This document shows positions 16,409 through 25,851 of a stretch of 64,000 nucleotides of DNA, piece by piece. Each line of letters starts with the position of its first letter. The first letter of the stretch is position 1. Below the pieces are notes generated by a model. The model saw only the letters and a list, made by a program, of their open reading frames with translations. It ran no database searches and had not been told where the DNA came from. Made by a program: the position numbers and the translations under genes. Source of the stretch: Gracilibacillus alcaliphilus (GTDB lineage: Bacteria > Bacillota > Bacilli > Bacillales > Amphibacillaceae); assembly GCF_016909015.1 (NCBI RefSeq), contig NZ_JAFBFA010000006.1, positions 1 to 64,000 of the forward strand, given 5' to 3'.

Positions 16409-17629
16409 ATGACTGATAGACCTTATTGGTTAACCAATGTTCGACTAGAAAAAGGTTATCAATATCACGATGGCGAAATAATGGCTACAGAAACCGATCT
16501 TTATCATGTTTTAATTCAGGAAAGTCAAATTCAAAAAGTGGTGCCAGCCGCACAAGTTCTTGATTCAGCATTATCGAGACAGGAGGCAAAAGGGCTGTTG
16601 ATGCTGCCTGCTTTTAGAGATATGCATATTCACCTTGACAAAACATATTACGGAGGACGATGGAAGGCACCATCTATTGCTAAAGAAGGTATTTTAACTA
16701 GGTTAAAGGAAGAAGAAGCGTTATTACCTGCATTACATGCCGTCACAGAAGAAAGAGCAATGAAATTAATGGACTTACTATTATCTGCAGGTTCTACGTA
16801 TATCCGCAGCCATTGTAATGTCGGACCTGTAGAGGGATTAAGGAATTTAGAATCAACTCTGCGTGCCGTAGAAACTTATAAGGATAAAATAGCGGTTGAA
16901 ATAGTTGCCTTCCCACAGCAAGGTTTATTACGATCGAATGCAGCATCTTATGTAAGAGAAGCATTGAGAAATGGAGCCGGCCTTGTGGGGGGAGTTGATC
17001 CTGGATCAATAGATCAAGATATAGAGAAATCGTTACAGCTGGTGATGGAATTAGCCGTAGAGGCAGACGCCGCTGTCGATTTACATATCCATGAGCCAGG
17101 TCAGCTTGGTATGTTTACCTTTAAACGCTTGGCGGCACTTACTGAGGAAGCTGGCTGGCAAGGACGAGTAACGATTAGTCATGCTTTCGCTTTGGCTGAT
17201 GCCTCCCTTCAGGAAGCAGAAGAAGCGGCTGAATTATTAGCGGCTCAAAGCATTTCGTTGACATCAACTGTACCGTTAAGTCGCACTATTCCAGTACCCA
17301 TGTTGAAAGCAAAAGGTGTAGATGTCTGGCTGGGAGATGATAGTATAACAGATCATTGGTCACCTTTTGGCCGAGGTGACAGTTTGGAGAAGGCAGGCAG
17401 GTTAGCCGAGCGATTTGGAATGAGTGATGAGCGTTCGTTAGGTCAAGCTTTAGCACATATTACAGGAGGAATAACACCATTAGATGAGCAGGGGCAGCAA
17501 ATATGGCCTCGAGTTGGAGATGAGGCAAGCTTTGTTTTAGTTGAGGCCAGCTGTTCAGCAGAAGCAGTGGCTAGAAGAGCTTCACGAAAGGCCGTATTTT
17601 TTAAAGGAAAACAAATAGTGAAACAATAA
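16409..17629 (+). CDS. cytosine-deaminase-like amidohydrolase
   Basis: This is a metal-dependent hydrolase of the amidohydrolase superfamily, about 406 residues. The metal-site motifs are present in order: HIHLD near residues 73-77, a KTYYGGRW substrate segment, SHCN near 133, HIHE near 226, SHAF near 260 and the Asp in WLGDDSITDHWSP near 313. The overall pattern is closest to the cytosine deaminase/TRZ-ATZ branch, which deaminates N-heterocycles; the substrate is unknown. It has no signal peptide. ATG at 16409 is preferred to the ATG at 16400, which lies only two nt from the GGAG; a GTG at 16403 is also possible. Confidence 0.8.
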   Translation: MTDRPYWLTNVRLEKGYQYHDGEIMATETDLYHVLIQESQIQKVVPAAQVLDSALSRQEAKGLLMLPAFRDMHIHLDKTYYGGRWKAPSIAKEGILTRLKEEEALLPALHAVTEERAMKLMDLLLSAGSTYIRSHCNVGPVEGLRNLESTLRAVETYKDKIAVEIVAFPQQGLLRSNAASYVREALRNGAGLVGGVDPGSIDQDIEKSLQLVMELAVEADAAVDLHIHEPGQLGMFTFKRLAALTEEAGWQGRVTISHAFALADASLQEAEEAAELLAAQSISLTSTVPLSRTIPVPMLKAKGVDVWLGDDSITDHWSPFGRGDSLEKAGRLAERFGMSDERSLGQALAHITGGITPLDEQGQQIWPRVGDEASFVLVEASCSAEAVARRASRKAVFFKGKQIVKQ

Positions 17630-17693
17630 TTGGTCCACTGATCGAAAGATAACTTACTAAAGAGAGCCAGCTGCTGAGGCACCATAAAATATT

Positions 17694-17727
17694 ACTGCCC
17701 CAAGGTTCATCAAACTCTTGGGGCAGT
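17694..17727. terminator. bidirectional terminator between convergent genes
   Basis: ACTGCCCCAAG pairs perfectly with CTTGGGGCAGT (11 bp) around a 12-nt loop. T-rich tracts follow on the plus strand and A/T-rich ones on the minus strand. It separates the amidohydrolase and MFS genes. Confidence 0.85.
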
Positions 17728-17734
17728 GATATTT

Positions 17735-18946
17735 TTATATTGTCTTAAATTCACGTGCTTTTACAAATACGCTTAGTGCGATAATAAATCCGACGATACC
17801 AAAGCTTAACAAGATGATCTGAATCGATACATTAATAGCCACAAGCCCGGATACTACCCCATAAGAGATAGGATCGAATCCATTCATAGCAAGGAAGACA
17901 ATGCTCATTACCCGGCCCATTAAGCGGTTTTCGGTATTCTCTTGTACGGCGGTGAAGAACGGTACAAAGACAAAGGCCATCGCTAGCCCAATAAAAAAGA
18001 CTAACAGAGTAAGCAGGAATAAATTAGGCACTTGGCTAAAGATAAGAAAAATAATTAACGAAGCAAGTAAACCTAGGATAGAAACGAGCCCTTTCCGTTT
18101 AAGCATAACCGTGCCTAGTATCCCTGTTCCGATAATCATACCGACACCTAAGCTTACTTCCATATAACTTAGGTTTAATGGACTGCCACCGTGAAGATCT
18201 ACTAATAATGGGATGGCAATTTGTAATGTCCCAAACACAAAGAAGTTTAATGTGATCAACACAATTAAACCGACTAAAAGAAAGTTTGATTTTAAGACAT
18301 ACGATAAACCTTCTTTAAAATCGTTTAATGGACTTTGTTTCACATCATTTTCCACTGCTGATTCTTTAATAAACGGCGGAAAAATAATAACCGCAGACAG
18401 GAAGACCAGGATAGTCGCAATCAGATAACTGCTGGCTACTCCAGAAAATTCCATTACCACACCTGCCAAGATAGGGCCAATTACAAAAGATACTTGATCT
18501 ACTCCTTGGAAAAAGGCATTGGCCCGCTGCAGCTGATGTTTAGGGACAATTTTTGGGATCATCGATGAACTGGCAGGTCCAAAGAAGGCATCCAGCATCC
18601 CGAAGATACCAGCAATGATAAGCAGTAAAGTAAAAGTCATCCAGTCACTTGCTACTAATAGATAAATAATTAGCAGCAAGAAACCTTGGGCTAAGTTTGT
18701 GGCAAACATAATCGTCGTTTTTTTATATTTATCGGCAACTACGCCGCCATAAATCATCATCAAAAGTCTTGGGACAGTTGCCACAATCAGGACAACTCCA
18801 AGCGAACTGGATGAACCAATATCGGTGACTACATACCATGTAGTAGTGGTAAGAAACATACTAAAGCCAACGACGGCAAATATCCCAGCAACAAGCAGCA
18901 AGACAAATGTACGATTTTGCATTAAAGGGGTTGTTTGTTGTTCCAT
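17735..18946 (-). CDS. MFS transporter, MFS_3-type drug/macrolide efflux family
   Basis: This is a 403-residue major facilitator with about 12 hydrophobic segments. It starts with TFVLLLVAGIFAVVGFSMFLTTTTWYVVTDIG and has the loop RLLMMIYGGVVADKYKKTTIM, the MFS motif-A region between helices 2 and 3, and FGMLDAFFGPASSSMIPKIV, characteristic of the MefA/Tet-like MFS_3 group. It probably exports a drug or metabolite by proton antiport. GAGGAG precedes the ATG. A TetR-family gene points away on the other side of a 432-bp intergenic region and may repress it. The substrate is not predictable. Confidence 0.88.
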   Translation of the reverse strand: MEQQTTPLMQNRTFVLLLVAGIFAVVGFSMFLTTTTWYVVTDIGSSSSLGVVLIVATVPRLLMMIYGGVVADKYKKTTIMFATNLAQGFLLLIIYLLVASDWMTFTLLLIIAGIFGMLDAFFGPASSSMIPKIVPKHQLQRANAFFQGVDQVSFVIGPILAGVVMEFSGVASSYLIATILVFLSAVIIFPPFIKESAVENDVKQSPLNDFKEGLSYVLKSNFLLVGLIVLITLNFFVFGTLQIAIPLLVDLHGGSPLNLSYMEVSLGVGMIIGTGILGTVMLKRKGLVSILGLLASLIIFLIFSQVPNLFLLTLLVFFIGLAMAFVFVPFFTAVQENTENRLMGRVMSIVFLAMNGFDPISYGVVSGLVAINVSIQIILLSFGIVGFIIALSVFVKAREFKTI

Positions 18947-19378
18947 GATTCGTTCTCCTCTATTTTTTTACAATAAATTAATCTAGCTGTATATAGACAA
19001 ACAATGCTTCGGAGCAGAGTCTTTACTTCTCTGTAGAAAAAAGATAAAATAAACCTACCTACCGTTAGTTTTGTTGACTGTGAGAATTATATATCAATAA
19101 TAAATAAAAGTCAAAGTGTGCGTTCAAAAACAATTTGTAAATGAACTGATGGCTATTACTTAGTGCAGGTTCTCGTATGAAAAGCTGTCTGATTAGAAGC
19201 GAGGAGGATGAGATGCCATAGCTTTGAATAAATGGACTTACACACAGAAAAAGTTGTCTTCTGTTTCAAGTAACGGAGGATGTGTTTTTAGATACGTGAA
19301 TAGCGGAAAAAGTTAACGAAGCGATTTTCTGCTTATCATTTAGTGATTTTTTGAACTACCTTTCAAAGGAGAAAATCA
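18947..19378. other. 432-bp divergent intergenic region, MFS and TetR genes
   Basis: No gene is supported here. Both promoters must lie in it, and a TetR operator would be expected. The stretch ACCTACCTACCGTTAG near 19056 is repetitive but not a convincing palindrome, so I cannot place an operator. Confidence 0.4.
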
Positions 19379-19969
19379 ATGAAAACAAAAGATATTATTT
19401 TAAGGGCCAGTGCGGAATTGTTTTCTGTTCATGGCTATGAAGGTACGACCTTGGCAATGATTGCGAAAGAAGTAGGTATCAAGAAACCTTCTTTATATGC
19501 ACATTATGAAAGTAAAGAGGCATTATTTTCGGCCGTTCTGGATCAAATGTCATCAGAATACGAGAAGTTTATTAAATCAGCATTAGAAAATGCAGAACAT
19601 ACATCAGTTGAAGGGAAATTATATGCATTGCTGCAGGCCTATACGTTGGAGCTTCCGAAAGATAAAGCTGGTATGAATTTTTATAATCGGTTTTATATTT
19701 ATCCACCGGCAGGATTAGAAGAGTCGGTAAGAAACTATGTACTGGATGGAGATGAGGTTGTAAAATCATCTATCAGTGAGTGGATTGAAATGGGCAAGCA
19801 GCAACAGCAAATTCGTACCGATCTAACTACTTCGCAAATCACTCATACCTTTTTTTATCTTATCGAAGGGTTATATAATGAAAATAGTCTTTATTCAGAT
19901 GAAGAGATTAAAGATCATATGCATGAAGTTTGGGATATGTTCTGGGGAAGTATTATGTATCATCGTTAA
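19379..19969 (+). CDS. TetR/AcrR-family transcriptional regulator
   Basis: This is a 196-residue protein with a classical TetR helix-turn-helix at residues 1-50 (DIILRASAELFSVHGYEGTT, then GIKKPSLYAHYESKEALF). The C-terminal ligand-binding part is helical, with several aromatic residues. AAAGGAG lies seven nt before the ATG. It is divergent from the MFS exporter and is therefore the likely ligand-responsive repressor of that exporter and of itself. The short-chain dehydrogenase that follows on the same strand might also be a target. Confidence 0.88.
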   Translation: MKTKDIILRASAELFSVHGYEGTTLAMIAKEVGIKKPSLYAHYESKEALFSAVLDQMSSEYEKFIKSALENAEHTSVEGKLYALLQAYTLELPKDKAGMNFYNRFYIYPPAGLEESVRNYVLDGDEVVKSSISEWIEMGKQQQQIRTDLTTSQITHTFFYLIEGLYNENSLYSDEEIKDHMHEVWDMFWGSIMYHR

Positions 19970-20190
19970 CATTCACCATGTCTAAACAGGGAGGCTTATC
20001 TGCAGTGAACACTTCCATTTCTTTCAGCCAAACTGCTGATTTGCTTCCTTCTGTGTTTCATTCAGATTTAGATAACTTGCAGCCGACAGACGATAAATTT
20101 TTAAAAATGAAAGCGTTTTTGCTAGACTTTTTGGCCAACTTCTGTTAATTTTTGCTCAATTGATAGAAAAACAAATTAGGAGGAAAACGC

Positions 20191-20967
20191 ATGAAAATTC
20201 TCGAGAAGTATGACCTTACAAACAAAGTATCGATTGTAACGGGTGCAGCTGCTGGTTTAGGAAAGGCGATGGCCGAGGCATTAGCACAAGCGGGATCGCA
20301 TATTGTGATAGCCGATATCGATATAGAAAAGGCACAAGCAACAGCTAAACAATTAAGTGATCAAGAAGGGATTGACACCTTGGCGATCCAAACAGATGTA
20401 ACGGAAGAGACTCAGGTACAGCAGATGGTGGATCAAGTGCTAGACCGTTTTGGCAGTATTGATGTTCTGATCAATAATGCCGGTATTGTCTTAAACGAGA
20501 AGGCAGAAGATACGTCCTTTGCAGACTGGCAGAAGGTAATCAATATTAACCTGAACGGAGTATTTATTGTATCCCAAATAGTAGGAAGGCAGATGATAGC
20601 GCAGCAGCGGGGTTCTATCATTAATATTTCTTCAATGTCTGGTTTGGTTGTAAATACACCTCAATGTCAAGCCTCCTATAATGCGTCAAAAGCAGGTGTG
20701 ATCATGTTGACAAAGAGTTTAGCTATGGAATGGGCCAGACACAATATCCGTGTGAATACTATTGCACCAGGATATATGAAAACAGAACTAACGAAGAAGT
20801 TCTTTGACCAAGGCGGCATGACAGATACATGGATGGAGATGACACCGATGGGAAGACCGGGCAATCCGGAAGAATTGGGTGGAATTGCCTTGTATTTGGC
20901 TTCAGAAGCTTCCTCCTTTGCAACAGGATCAGTTTTTACGATTGATGGAGGTTACACGGCACTGTAG
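20191..20967 (+). CDS. short-chain dehydrogenase/reductase (SDR)
   Basis: This 258-residue classical SDR has the dinucleotide-binding GAAAGLG at residues 18-24, NNAG at 95-98, the catalytic Ser in ISSMSG (about 147), Tyr163 and Lys167 in YNASK, and the C-terminal TGSVFTIDGGYTAL. The acidic IADID segment after the second beta strand favours NAD(H) over NADP(H). Overall it looks like sugar-alcohol or gluconate-type dehydrogenases (D-arabinitol, sorbose), but SDR substrate prediction is unreliable. AGGAGG lies just before the start. Confidence 0.85.
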   Translation: MKILEKYDLTNKVSIVTGAAAGLGKAMAEALAQAGSHIVIADIDIEKAQATAKQLSDQEGIDTLAIQTDVTEETQVQQMVDQVLDRFGSIDVLINNAGIVLNEKAEDTSFADWQKVININLNGVFIVSQIVGRQMIAQQRGSIINISSMSGLVVNTPQCQASYNASKAGVIMLTKSLAMEWARHNIRVNTIAPGYMKTELTKKFFDQGGMTDTWMEMTPMGRPGNPEELGGIALYLASEASSFATGSVFTIDGGYTAL

Positions 20968-21136
20968 TCCTGCTGTAATGATATCTGTGGATCTATAGTT
21001 TGTATTGGACTGGAATTGGAATAAAGAGTCACAGCAAACACTCTATTTACCTGCTCCTTTGTTAAAACAGGGGAAAGGATGAGATCATTGTGTTTGAAGT
21101 ACGGTAGTTGAAAAAAAGCTGTAAGAGAGGGATTCT

Positions 21137-21592
21137 ATGGGGGAAATGTTAATTAGTTTAATACCTATTGATAAACACAATAAAGAGCAATGTGTAAATT
21201 TAAAGCCCAGAAGAGATCAAGAAGAGTTAGTTGCAACAAATTCTAATTCACTTGTCCATGCCACTAAAGAGCCGACTACTGTTCCACATGGCATATACGC
21301 TAATGATCAGATGGTTGGCTTTATATTGTTCGATAATCAAATGTATAATGACGGGTATTATTGGATATTAAGATTTATGATTGATCAGCGTTATCAAGGA
21401 AATGGTTATGGGAAATCAGCTATTTTAGAAGTTATAAAACAACTTGAGGCTAAGTCCGACTGTAAAGAAATTAGAGTGTCACATGTACCTCACAATAAAG
21501 CAGCTAATGGTTTGTATAAAAGTTTAGGTTTTGAAGAAACGGGAGAAATGGAAGACGGAGAAACAGTTCTTAGTTATGTAATAAGGCATTAG
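21137..21592 (+). CDS. GNAT-family N-acetyltransferase (BltD-like)
   Basis: This 151-residue acetyltransferase has the acetyl-CoA loop QRYQGNGYGKSAI (about residues 82-94) and the C-terminal NKAANGLYKSLGFEETG. The N-terminal part resembles BltD/spermine-spermidine acetyltransferases: an LKPRRDQEELVA stretch followed by GFILFDNQMYNDGYYWILRF. Acetylation of a polyamine or small amine is likely but unproven. AGAGAGGG precedes the ATG. Confidence 0.8.
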   Translation: MGEMLISLIPIDKHNKEQCVNLKPRRDQEELVATNSNSLVHATKEPTTVPHGIYANDQMVGFILFDNQMYNDGYYWILRFMIDQRYQGNGYGKSAILEVIKQLEAKSDCKEIRVSHVPHNKAANGLYKSLGFEETGEMEDGETVLSYVIRH

Positions 21593-21719
21593 CAGGATAA
21601 GGGAAAATCTTATGGAATATATACTGTAAAGCTGTCCATATTTGCGAAGTTATTTGTTATTAGCTCAACTATCGCACTTCGTGTTAAGATATTTCAACGT
21701 ATGGCAGGTATCGAGAGCA

Positions 21720-21870
21720 AGGCACCGCTGCGGCTGACCGTTTCGCGTTCCGAGGGCATGCTCTTCAGCTAACTTTTGCCAAGAAGAGCACTTGACAAAA
21801 GTGGATCTTCAGATCATGCGAATCCCTCCGGAGTCGAAACGGTCGCCTCCGCTAAGGTTTGATGTTACAA
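21720..21870. repeat. imperfect palindromic intergenic repeat
   Basis: GACCGTTTCG (21736-21745) is matched by CGAAACGGTC (21835-21844), CCGAGGG by CCCTCCGG inside it, and a central hairpin ACTTTTGCCAAG / CTTGACAAAAGT (21772-21802) forms the tip. The element is a roughly 110-bp cruciform-capable repeat with no coding content. A shortened copy lies at about 29301-29335. It fills most of the gap between the acetyltransferase and hssS. Confidence 0.75.
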
Positions 21871-21917
21871 CGTTTGGAAAGTGATAGTCCTGCTTTACAA
21901 TCAATAAACAGAGATGA

Positions 21918-23315
21918 CTATGTGTGTTCTGCTTTGCTTGAGTTAGGAAGTGTCACAGTAAAGACCGTTCCAACATTAGGTTTACTAGTAACGTTAAGCT
22001 TGCCGTTATGCAGCTTAACCACATTTGCAGCAATGGCCAGCCCAAGCCCTGAACCTTCTATTGTTCGGGTACGAGCCATATCTGCTCGATAGAACCGGTC
22101 AAAAATTCTTTCCATTTCCTCTGGTGACATTCCAATTCCTTGATCTTCAAATCTGATAATGATTGTGCTGGCTGTTTTTTCAGCTTGAATGATGATACTG
22201 CCATTGGGTTTGTTATATTTGATGGCATTGGATAACAGGTTATCCCAAACCGTGTTCAGTAAGGAAGGATCGCCGACGATATCTATATCAGGAATCGAAT
22301 AGCTCAGCATAATATTTTTTTCCTGAATCAGCCATTGATAATGCCGAATCAGCTCTTTTAACTGCTCACTTACACTATATCGTTTTTCTTTTAGAATATC
22401 TTGATCATGATCTAAAGAAGCCAGTAATAGTAATTGACGGGTTAAAGAAGAGAGCCGCGTGATTTCACCATTAATAATTGTGATATATTCATTTCGCTCT
22501 AGCTTGTCCAATGAGTCGTCTTCCAGCAGATTGGTATAACCTTTTATATTGGATAAAGGCGATTGGATATCATGAGAGATATTTGAAATAAATTCTTTTC
22601 GCATCGCATCGGCTTGTTCTAATTTGGCGGCCATCATAGCAAAACTATTCGTCAATTTACCTAATTCATCCTGACGCTTGGTATGGAGTTCCACATCGAA
22701 TTGACCGTCAGCTAATTCTTTGGTGGCCTTGGTTAGTCTGCCGATCGGTTTGACTAAGTACTTCGTACTGAAAATTACCATAATTATGCTTAAAGTAATT
22801 GTTAACAGCAGTAACCAAGCAAACAGAAAATGCATTTCATTAAATAGCAGCTTAATATCTGGTCTGATAAATAAGGCATAATCTTCCCCTTGATAGCTGA
22901 TAGGTACACCAATTGTATTTTGTAGTTCATTAGCAAAAAAACCAGTCACAAACGTTTGATTAGGAAATTCAGCTATTCCATGGTAAGTAGATCCGGCTAA
23001 TACAAACGCTTTTGTTGTATCTGGCAAAGCTGTGTCACGAAATGGAGCGCCGTATAAGGTATCCTCGCCATTACTGTCAACAAGATATAACTGATACCCC
23101 ACTTGAGAGATATTCTCTAAATAGTCATTCAGCTGAAGATCAGGATTTTGCTTGATATAAGCAGCGATAGACTGAGCAATTTCTGTGTTTTTTTGATCAT
23201 TATCCGGCTTTAATGCCTGATGGTAATAAATATTACAAAGCAAAAAGGCTATAATACTGCTGATCATCATAATGCCAATCGTCATGACGACATATTTAAT
23301 ATAGAGGGATTTCAT
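21918..23315 (-). CDS. hssS: haem-sensing histidine kinase HssS
   Basis: This is a 465-residue membrane sensor kinase. Transmembrane helices lie at about 8-28 and 165-185, with an extracytoplasmic sensor between them. The sensor has TLYGAPFRD, FVTGFFAN and ALFIRPDI, which closely match staphylococcal HssS. A HAMP domain follows, then the phosphorylated His248 in NISHDIQSPL, the N box DNLLSNAIKYN, and the G boxes DQGIGMSPEE and GSGLGLAIA. Its start overlaps the end of hssR by 4 nt. In Staphylococcus HssS detects haem stress and activates HssR, which turns on the HrtAB exporter. Confidence 0.9.
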   Translation of the reverse strand: MKSLYIKYVVMTIGIMMISSIIAFLLCNIYYHQALKPDNDQKNTEIAQSIAAYIKQNPDLQLNDYLENISQVGYQLYLVDSNGEDTLYGAPFRDTALPDTTKAFVLAGSTYHGIAEFPNQTFVTGFFANELQNTIGVPISYQGEDYALFIRPDIKLLFNEMHFLFAWLLLLTITLSIIMVIFSTKYLVKPIGRLTKATKELADGQFDVELHTKRQDELGKLTNSFAMMAAKLEQADAMRKEFISNISHDIQSPLSNIKGYTNLLEDDSLDKLERNEYITIINGEITRLSSLTRQLLLLASLDHDQDILKEKRYSVSEQLKELIRHYQWLIQEKNIMLSYSIPDIDIVGDPSLLNTVWDNLLSNAIKYNKPNGSIIIQAEKTASTIIIRFEDQGIGMSPEEMERIFDRFYRADMARTRTIEGSGLGLAIAANVVKLHNGKLNVTSKPNVGTVFTVTLPNSSKAEHT

Positions 23316-23992
23316 GGCTGTTTTTCCTCCAGTAAGTAGCCTACACCTCGCACTGTTTTAATTTGAAAGTCATCCGATAAGCCGCGAAATCTTTCCCGTA
23401 ACCGTTTGATATGCACATCAACTGTTCGGTCATCCCCTTGATAAGCTAATCCCCAGATTTGTTCGATTAATTGCTCCCTGGAAAATACCTGAAGCGGGTG
23501 AGACATCAATAGGAACAACAATTCAAATTCTTTTAAAGGAAGAAGAAGTGTTTGATGATGAATCTGTACCTCATAGCTTTTCTTATCCATCTTTGTCTGC
23601 CCTATTTGAATAAAAGATTCGTCATTTGCTGGAGCATAGCGTCTTAGCAAAGCCTTGATGCGGTAAATTAATTCTTTTGGCTCAAAGGGTTTAACCAAAT
23701 AATCGTCTGTTCCAGCAAAAAAGCCTTGTTCTTTATCCTCGATTTCCGCTTTGGCAGTCAATAATATAATTGGAATATCATAGCGGCGGCGAATTTCTTT
23801 AGTTAACTCGTAACCGTCCATAAACGGCATCATTACATCAACAACGGCTAATTCACAAGGGTATTTTTTTAACACAGCCAGGGCTTGTATACCATCTTGC
23901 GCCTGGTACACTGAGTAACCCTGTGCAGCCAAATGGTGTTCTACAAACTTCAGCATATGCTGATCATCATCTGCAATAAGAATATTTGTCAT
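23312..23992 (-). CDS. hssR: response regulator HssR
   Basis: This 226-residue OmpR-family regulator has acidic residues DDD at 8-10, the phosphoacceptor Asp52 in VVDVMMPFMDG, the conserved LLTAKA and VKPFEPKELI, and a winged-helix DNA-binding domain ending EQIWGLAYQGDDRTVDVHIKRLR...TVRGVGYLLEE. It resembles staphylococcal HssR over its whole length. It lies 75 nt downstream of hrtA on the same strand, unlike the divergent order in Staphylococcus aureus. Its probable target is the direct repeat at 25832-25851. Confidence 0.9.
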   Translation of the reverse strand: MTNILIADDDQHMLKFVEHHLAAQGYSVYQAQDGIQALAVLKKYPCELAVVDVMMPFMDGYELTKEIRRRYDIPIILLTAKAEIEDKEQGFFAGTDDYLVKPFEPKELIYRIKALLRRYAPANDESFIQIGQTKMDKKSYEVQIHHQTLLLPLKEFELLFLLMSHPLQVFSREQLIEQIWGLAYQGDDRTVDVHIKRLRERFRGLSDDFQIKTVRGVGYLLEEKQP

Positions 23993-24066
23993 GATTTAAT
24001 GGCTCCTATATTTGGTTAATTTGCTTCTAACATACCAAAAAAGATAACATAATTGCAATACACCTA

Positions 24067-24750
24067 TCACACAGGCTGCGATAAACAGCCATCTTTCATT
24101 TCGATCATATGATCAGCATAGGCCATCGTATCCTGATCATGAGTTACCATTAATGTAGTAATTCCTAGTTCTTTGGTCAGGTTACGCATTAATGTCATTA
24201 CTTCTTTTGACCGTTTGGAATCAAGACTAGCCGTAGGTTCATCGGCAAATAAGATGGTGGGTTGATGAACCATTGCTCGTGCGATAGCAATTCGTTGTTT
24301 TTCACCCCCGGATAAAGAGGCAGGATAAGCAGTTCGGCGGTGTTCCATATCTACAAGCTCCAGCAGTCGCTTGATTTCTGCTGCCCGCTGTTGTTTATTT
24401 TGCTTAGAGTCAGAAACATCAAGCATGAAAATCAGCTGCTCCTCCACCGTTAAAAAAGGTACAAGATGGGCAAATTGAAAAACAAAGCCAAACTGACTCG
24501 CACGAATATGGCGTATTTGGTCTGGTTTTAATTCGGCTAGATCATGTGACTCGAAATAAATATGTCCGCTTGTCGGCGGCTGGAGTCCAGCAGCAATAGT
24601 TAGCAGGGTGCTTTTTCCAGAGCCTGAGGCCCCGGTTAATGCTGTTATTTCTCCTTGCTTCAATGACAAGCTGATGCCTTTTAATATTTCTTCTTCTACA
24701 TCACCGTTTTTAAATGTTTTGTGGATATTTTCTAAGGTTAAAATAGTCAT
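24067..24750 (-). CDS. hrtA: haem efflux ABC transporter ATP-binding subunit HrtA
   Basis: This is an ABC ATPase of the MacB/LolD-like group, about 227 residues. It has Walker A GASGSGKST (about residues 39-47), Q-loop FQFAHLVPF, signature LSGGEKQR, Walker B ILFADEPTA and H-loop THD. The ATG at 24750 is one nt after the hrtB stop codon and is preceded by AAGGAGAGAG, so the longer open frame to 24834 is rejected. With HrtB it should pump haem or a toxic haem derivative out of the membrane. Confidence 0.9.
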   Translation of the reverse strand: MTILTLENIHKTFKNGDVEEEILKGISLSLKQGEITALTGASGSGKSTLLTIAAGLQPPTSGHIYFESHDLAELKPDQIRHIRASQFGFVFQFAHLVPFLTVEEQLIFMLDVSDSKQNKQQRAAEIKRLLELVDMEHRRTAYPASLSGGEKQRIAIARAMVHQPTILFADEPTASLDSKRSKEVMTLMRNLTKELGITTLMVTHDQDTMAYADHMIEMKDGCLSQPV

Positions 24751-24751
24751 A

Positions 24752-25786
24752 TTAACTCTCTCCTTGTTGGATTGCCTGTAATGGTTCTGCCTTTTTAATT
24801 TGGAAACCGGAAATCGTTGCCCCTGCAAAGCCAATTATCAAAAAGATAACAGACAGCTGAATAGTGGTAATGGCAGTTAAATGGAATGGCATTCCAGCTG
24901 GGGCAAACAGGTTAAATAAATGACTGAGACTAATCGAAAATGCCAGGGCAATAATAGTAATCAGCAGCATTTGCAGCCAGATCATTTTAAAAAGGGCACT
25001 TGTTTTTACTCCGACGGCTTTTAAAATACCGTATAGTCCGATTTTTTGTACATTCATCATGTAGAAAAAAATACCGAATAACATTCCGCTGATAACAACC
25101 AGGAACCAGATAATCATATTTAACGACAATTGCTCTGCCTGATAGCTAGGGATCGTATTCAGGAATTCTGCTGGAGAATAGGCCTGTAAGTGTTCCGTAT
25201 TTATAGCTGCTTGTTCTTCTGGAGTGTATAGGATCTGCAGCGATTCTGTGCGATACATGTCCTGATAGTCTTGTATGTTGATATAAGCAACAGGAGCATG
25301 ACTGAATTTACTTTCCTCCACAAATCCAACTACTTCCAGTTCCCCATCAAATTGCTGGTTTGTCAGGATATCACCCACGGCAATGCCATCTTCCTTTAAA
25401 CTTTGGTCTAGTATCACTTCGCCATGATCGGCATGGGCAAAATCATCAGAAGCGGTTGACGTCACGAAAGCAACACTGTGTTGTTTATCATCTTGGTCAT
25501 CTACAAATCCCATCTGAATTGAAAAAGCAGTAACCTCGTCAGACATGGCTAAGAGATCCTCCTGAAATTCACTGTCAATACTGGAAAAACTATAATTACC
25601 CTCTGCTTCTGCTTCCAGATATAATGTTCCATCAGGGAGATTTTTAATTAAAGCGGCATTATCCTGAGATAGGCCATTTGCCAAGCCAGATATCATGAAT
25701 GTTAATAGACTGACTAGAAAAACAATTGATCCGAGAATAACAAATCTTATTTTATTTCTTTTTATTTCCTTCCATCCTAAGTTCAT
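24752..25786 (-). CDS. hrtB: haem efflux ABC transporter permease HrtB
   Basis: This 344-residue FtsX-type permease has one N-terminal transmembrane helix (about 12-35), a large extracytoplasmic domain (about 36-220) and three C-terminal helices. The N-terminal segment LGWKEIKRNKIRFVILGSIV followed by MISGLANGLSQDNAA is typical of HrtB. The ATG at 25786 is seven nt after GGAGG; the ORF extension to 25813 is rejected. It is first in the order hrtB-hrtA-hssR-hssS. Confidence 0.88.
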   Translation of the reverse strand: MNLGWKEIKRNKIRFVILGSIVFLVSLLTFMISGLANGLSQDNAALIKNLPDGTLYLEAEAEGNYSFSSIDSEFQEDLLAMSDEVTAFSIQMGFVDDQDDKQHSVAFVTSTASDDFAHADHGEVILDQSLKEDGIAVGDILTNQQFDGELEVVGFVEESKFSHAPVAYINIQDYQDMYRTESLQILYTPEEQAAINTEHLQAYSPAEFLNTIPSYQAEQLSLNMIIWFLVVISGMLFGIFFYMMNVQKIGLYGILKAVGVKTSALFKMIWLQMLLITIIALAFSISLSHLFNLFAPAGMPFHLTAITTIQLSVIFLIIGFAGATISGFQIKKAEPLQAIQQGES

Positions 25787-25820
25787 ATTGATTCCTCCAA
25801 TTTCTAGCTTCACTAATAAG

Positions 25821-25851
25821 AATATGACTTGTTTATGAACAGAAGATGAAC
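25821..25851 (-). promoter_or_regulatory. HssR-type direct repeat and hrtB promoter
   Basis: On the minus strand GTTCATCTT (25851-25843), CT and GTTCATAAA (25840-25832) form a direct repeat. The HssR box known from Staphylococcus aureus is GTTCATATT-N2-GTTCATATT, so the spacing is identical and 13 of 18 defined bases are clearly kept in each GTTCAT core and flank. A -10-like CATATT follows at 25826-25821, placing the repeat over the -35 region about 46 nt before hrtB. This supports the Hss/Hrt assignment independently of protein similarity. Confidence 0.75.

Noticed and set aside
19930..20148. 72-codon frame between the TetR and SDR genes
   Set aside because: It starts within the TetR gene without a ribosome binding site and has no recognisable domain.
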